This document shows positions 62,042 to 64,000 of a stretch of DNA of 64,000 nucleotides, piece after piece (position 1 is the stretch's first letter; the number at the start of each line of letters is the position of its first letter). Below the pieces are notes generated by a model, which worked only from the letters and a program-made list of their open reading frames with translations, made no database searches and was not told where the DNA came from. This DNA comes from Thermophagus sp052400625. GTDB lineage: Bacteria; Bacteroidota; Bacteroidia; Bacteroidales; Marinilabiliaceae. The DNA is taken from NCBI GenBank assembly GCA_052400625.1, contig JBQTGH010000002.1. One strand, 5' to 3'. A program made the position numbers and the translations under genes.

Positions 62042-63049
62042 TTATGCCTTATCACCATCATACCCCCACTTAAGGTAGATGGCGCCCCATGTAAATCCGG
62101 CGCCGAAAGTTGCCAGAATCAGGTTATTGCCCTTTCTCAACTGGTTCTCCCATTCCCATAAACAAAGGGGCAAGGTAGCAGCAGTAGTATTTCCATACCT
62201 CTCTATATTGATCATCACTTTACTCTTGTCGAGTCCCATCCTCTGGGCAGTTCCTTCAATGATCCGCATATTGGCCTGATGAGGGACCAGCCAGTCCAGA
62301 TTTTCAGAAGTAATATTGTTACGTTCCATCACCTCCACAGCCACATCTGCCATTTTGGATACCGCATGCTTAAAGACATGACGTCCTTCCTGATAGATGT
62401 AATGTTCCCGGTTATCGATGGTTTCATGCGTAGGGGGCTTAACCGATCCGCCGGCTTTCTGATGCAGATAAACGCGACCAAAACCGTCACTTTTTAGCAC
62501 ACTATCAACAACCCCAACATTTTCGGTGGATGGTTCCAGCAATACAGCACCTGCTCCATCGCCAAACAAGACACAAGTAGTTCGGTCAGTATAATCTGTA
62601 ATTGAAGACATCTTATCAGCACCAACAACAATTACTTTTTTCCGGGCACCGGTTTCAACAAATTTGGCCGCAGTATCTAAAGCGTACAGAAAGCCGGAAC
62701 ATCCGGCGTTAATATCAAAGCTGTGCGCATTCCGAATATCACATTTATCCGAAATGATATTCGCCGTCGCAGGAAAAACATGGTCGGGTGTAACCGTTGC
62801 ACAAATAAGAAGATCAATCTCATCGGGTGAAGTGCCGGATTTCTGCAAAACCTGTTTTACTGCTTCAGCACCCATATCGGACGAACCTTTTCCTTCTCCT
62901 TTTAGGATTCTCCGTTCATGAATTCCTACCCGTGTGGTGATCCATTCATCCGAGGTATCAACCATTTTACTGAGTTCTTCATTGCTAAGAACATAGTCGG
63001 GGACATATCCGCCGACTGCGGTTATTACTGCATTTAATTTTTCCATCAT
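62042..63049 (-). CDS. fabH: 3-oxoacyl-ACP synthase III
   Basis: 335 aa from the ATG at 63049 (or 63046); 40 codons upstream are open but not family-like. It condenses acetyl-CoA with malonyl-ACP to begin fatty-acid synthesis. The catalytic triad is seen: Cys in [12 protein letters not shown], His in [12 protein letters not shown] and Asn in [15 protein letters not shown]. It lies downstream of rpmF in the DUF177-rpmF-fabH order; plsX, which stands between rpmF and fabH in many bacteria, is absent here. Confidence 0.96.
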   Translation of the reverse strand: MMEKLNAVITAVGGYVPDYVLSNEELSKMVDTSDEWITTRVGIHERRILKGEGKGSSDMGAEAVKQVLQKSGTSPDEIDLLICATVTPDHVFPATANIISDKCDIRNAHSFDINAGCSGFLYALDTAAKFVETGARKKVIVVGADKMSSITDYTDRTTCVLFGDGAGAVLLEPSTENVGVVDSVLKSDGFGRVYLHQKAGGSVKPPTHETIDNREHYIYQEGRHVFKHAVSKMADVAVEVMERNNITSENLDWLVPHQANMRIIEGTAQRMGLDKSKVMINIERYGNTTAATLPLCLWEWENQLRKGNNLILATFGAGFTWGAIYLKWGYDGDKA

Positions 63050-63346
63050 TACAGACTGGATTAAATGGCCAAAGCAGCGCCGGAATAGTTTAAAATTCCG
63101 CCATTCAGCTCTGACATGAAAAACAAACCGGCCTGAGAATTCAAGCCTTAAAAAAAAAATGCCCCTCATGACTTATAACACAGGGGCTACTTTACAATTT
63201 TTTTAAACCGCTTCTGGTAATAGCGTAAAAAAATAAGACCAGGAATTGTTGAGTGGTTCTATTTTTCCGGAGACACAACATCCTTTAAGGAATGAAAATC
63301 CCCAAAATAACTCAACACTCCTAACAAACATTGACACAATTTGCAA

Positions 63347-63532
63347 TTATGCGGTCACTTCCTTTTCTACAGCCAATTTCCCTCTGTAATGACCACACTC
63401 CTGACAAACAGTGTGCAGTTTAATCGTTGCTCCACAATTGGAACAAACACCCAGAGCGGGAGCAGTGGCTTTGTAATGGGTACGTCTCTTATCTCTTCTG
63501 GTCTTCGATGTTTTTCGTTTTGGATGTGCCAT
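63347..63532 (-). CDS. rpmF: 50S ribosomal protein L32
   Basis: 61 aa, full length. AHPKRKTSKTRRDKRRTHYKAT is the L32 N-terminus, followed by CSNCGATIKLHTVCQECGHYRG with the zinc-ribbon-like cysteines. It begins 12 bp after the DUF177 gene in the same direction. Confidence 0.98.
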   Translation of the reverse strand: MAHPKRKTSKTRRDKRRTHYKATAPALGVCSNCGATIKLHTVCQECGHYRGKLAVEKEVTA

Positions 63533-63544
63533 TTTTAACCTCTT

Positions 63545-64000
63545 TTACTTGTTATTTTTATTGATCAATTTCTTTAACTCATTCCATCGTGGATCAATCT
63601 GATCCCCGCTATTTTCTTCTTGATGAAAATTATCTTCCTCTACAACATAGTCATTAAGACAGTCCAACATTTCTGGATCACAACCCGGTGTTCCATCGTC
63701 CTTGTCCGGATGCACATGTCGAACCGGAATGCTTACCACAATATATTCGTACATATATCGAGCGATGTTGAGCTTGTGATCTTCATGGGGCAGAACGATG
63801 ATGTCCTCATCCGGCTCATCGTAGGTCTCACCAAATTTCACAAATAAAGTCCCTTCATAAAAAATCGGGACCTGCATCAGCTCCAAACACCTGTCACACT
63901 GAGATCCAACAAAGCCATCAATACGGAAGGTCAGTTCCAAGAAACTTTGATGTTTGGTAAGCTCAACCGTTGCTGCCAGCTCTCCAGTTTCGATCTGCGG
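63545..64000 (-). CDS. DUF177 (YceD) protein, 5' end beyond the window
   Basis: Partial: the reading frame continues past position 64000. The visible part reads ETGELAATVELTKHQSFLEL, then FRIDGFVGSQCDRCLELMQV with a CxxC motif, an acidic middle and QEENSGDQIDPRWNELKKLI. DUF177/YceD proteins act with 23S rRNA processing and precede rpmF in many bacteria. A TTG inside the frame at ~63940 is an unlikely start; the true start should lie outside the window. Confidence 0.9.
   Translation of the reverse strand, partial: PQIETGELAATVELTKHQSFLELTFRIDGFVGSQCDRCLELMQVPIFYEGTLFVKFGETYDEPDEDIIVLPHEDHKLNIARYMYEYIVVSIPVRHVHPDKDDGTPGCDPEMLDCLNDYVVEEDNFHQEENSGDQIDPRWNELKKLINKNNK

Overview
The window looks like a chromosomal stretch of a marine or halophilic member of the Bacteroidota, probably Bacteroidales/Marinilabiliales. 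The grounds are: many -7 boxes of the form TAnnTTTG with an upstream TTTG about 20 bp away; rplM-rpsI-rpsB-tsf and DUF177-rpmF-fabH gene orders; Bacteroidota-type protein families (DUF4270, DUF4252, TPR-AraC regulators, PadR-PspC operons, SusC-like plug/barrel proteins, GH95 fucosidase, LytS/LytTR pairs); and aspartate-rich lipoproteins with a C-D-D-D-D tail. The genus cannot be fixed from sequence alone.

Layout. Positions 1-2817 are the right end of an integrated element: a very AT-rich non-coding tract with four ~100-bp repeats, a 127-bp tandem duplication carrying 23-bp iteron-like repeats, a tyrosine integrase, and the 3' fragment of a tRNA gene as the attachment site. Positions 2818-3942 hold a decayed transposase and a possible very short RNA. 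From 3943 to 25173 come housekeeping and envelope genes: a TlpA-like thioredoxin, pyrH, the rplM-rpsI-rpsB-tsf operon with a probable L13 autoregulatory leader, a DNA glycosylase, two cation diffusion facilitators, a CAP-domain protein, an MFS carrier, a histidine kinase, typA, and three paralogous tandem-domain lipoproteins. A TPR-AraC regulator (25580) is followed by a ten-unit 40-bp palindromic array and a RAYT-type HUH transposase broken by an internal deletion (27601-28517). Positions 29716-34061 encode a glycine-betaine-type uptake system (porin, ProV, ProW, ProX). A lone GH95 alpha-L-fucosidase follows, then a PadR/PspC envelope-stress-type operon, an RsbU-like phosphatase, efp, a DUF3108 protein and a MacAB-TolC type efflux operon. 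Positions 49257-59298 hold a Cys/Lys-rich exported peptide, a TonB-receptor-like barrel, a LytS/LytR pair, a kelch lipoprotein, a DUF4270 lipoprotein and a FadL-like barrel. The right end has an AAC(3)-like acetyltransferase, a CitE-like lyase, a MaoC-like hydratase, fabH, rpmF and a truncated DUF177 gene.

The most unusual signal is a ~80-bp leader repeated five times (3764-3842, 3864-3945, 29592-29672 on the minus strand, 40122-40200, 52593-52646 on the minus strand). It always ends exactly in a start codon (ACGGATGA-like). In three copies the ATG begins an unrelated exported or outer-membrane protein gene; in the other two it begins a very short reading frame. This looks like a mobile or shared 5' regulatory leader. 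Other points of interest are the iteron/duplication structure next to the integrase, the palindromic array beside the RAYT relic, and several -7 boxes lying 4-7 nt from start codons.
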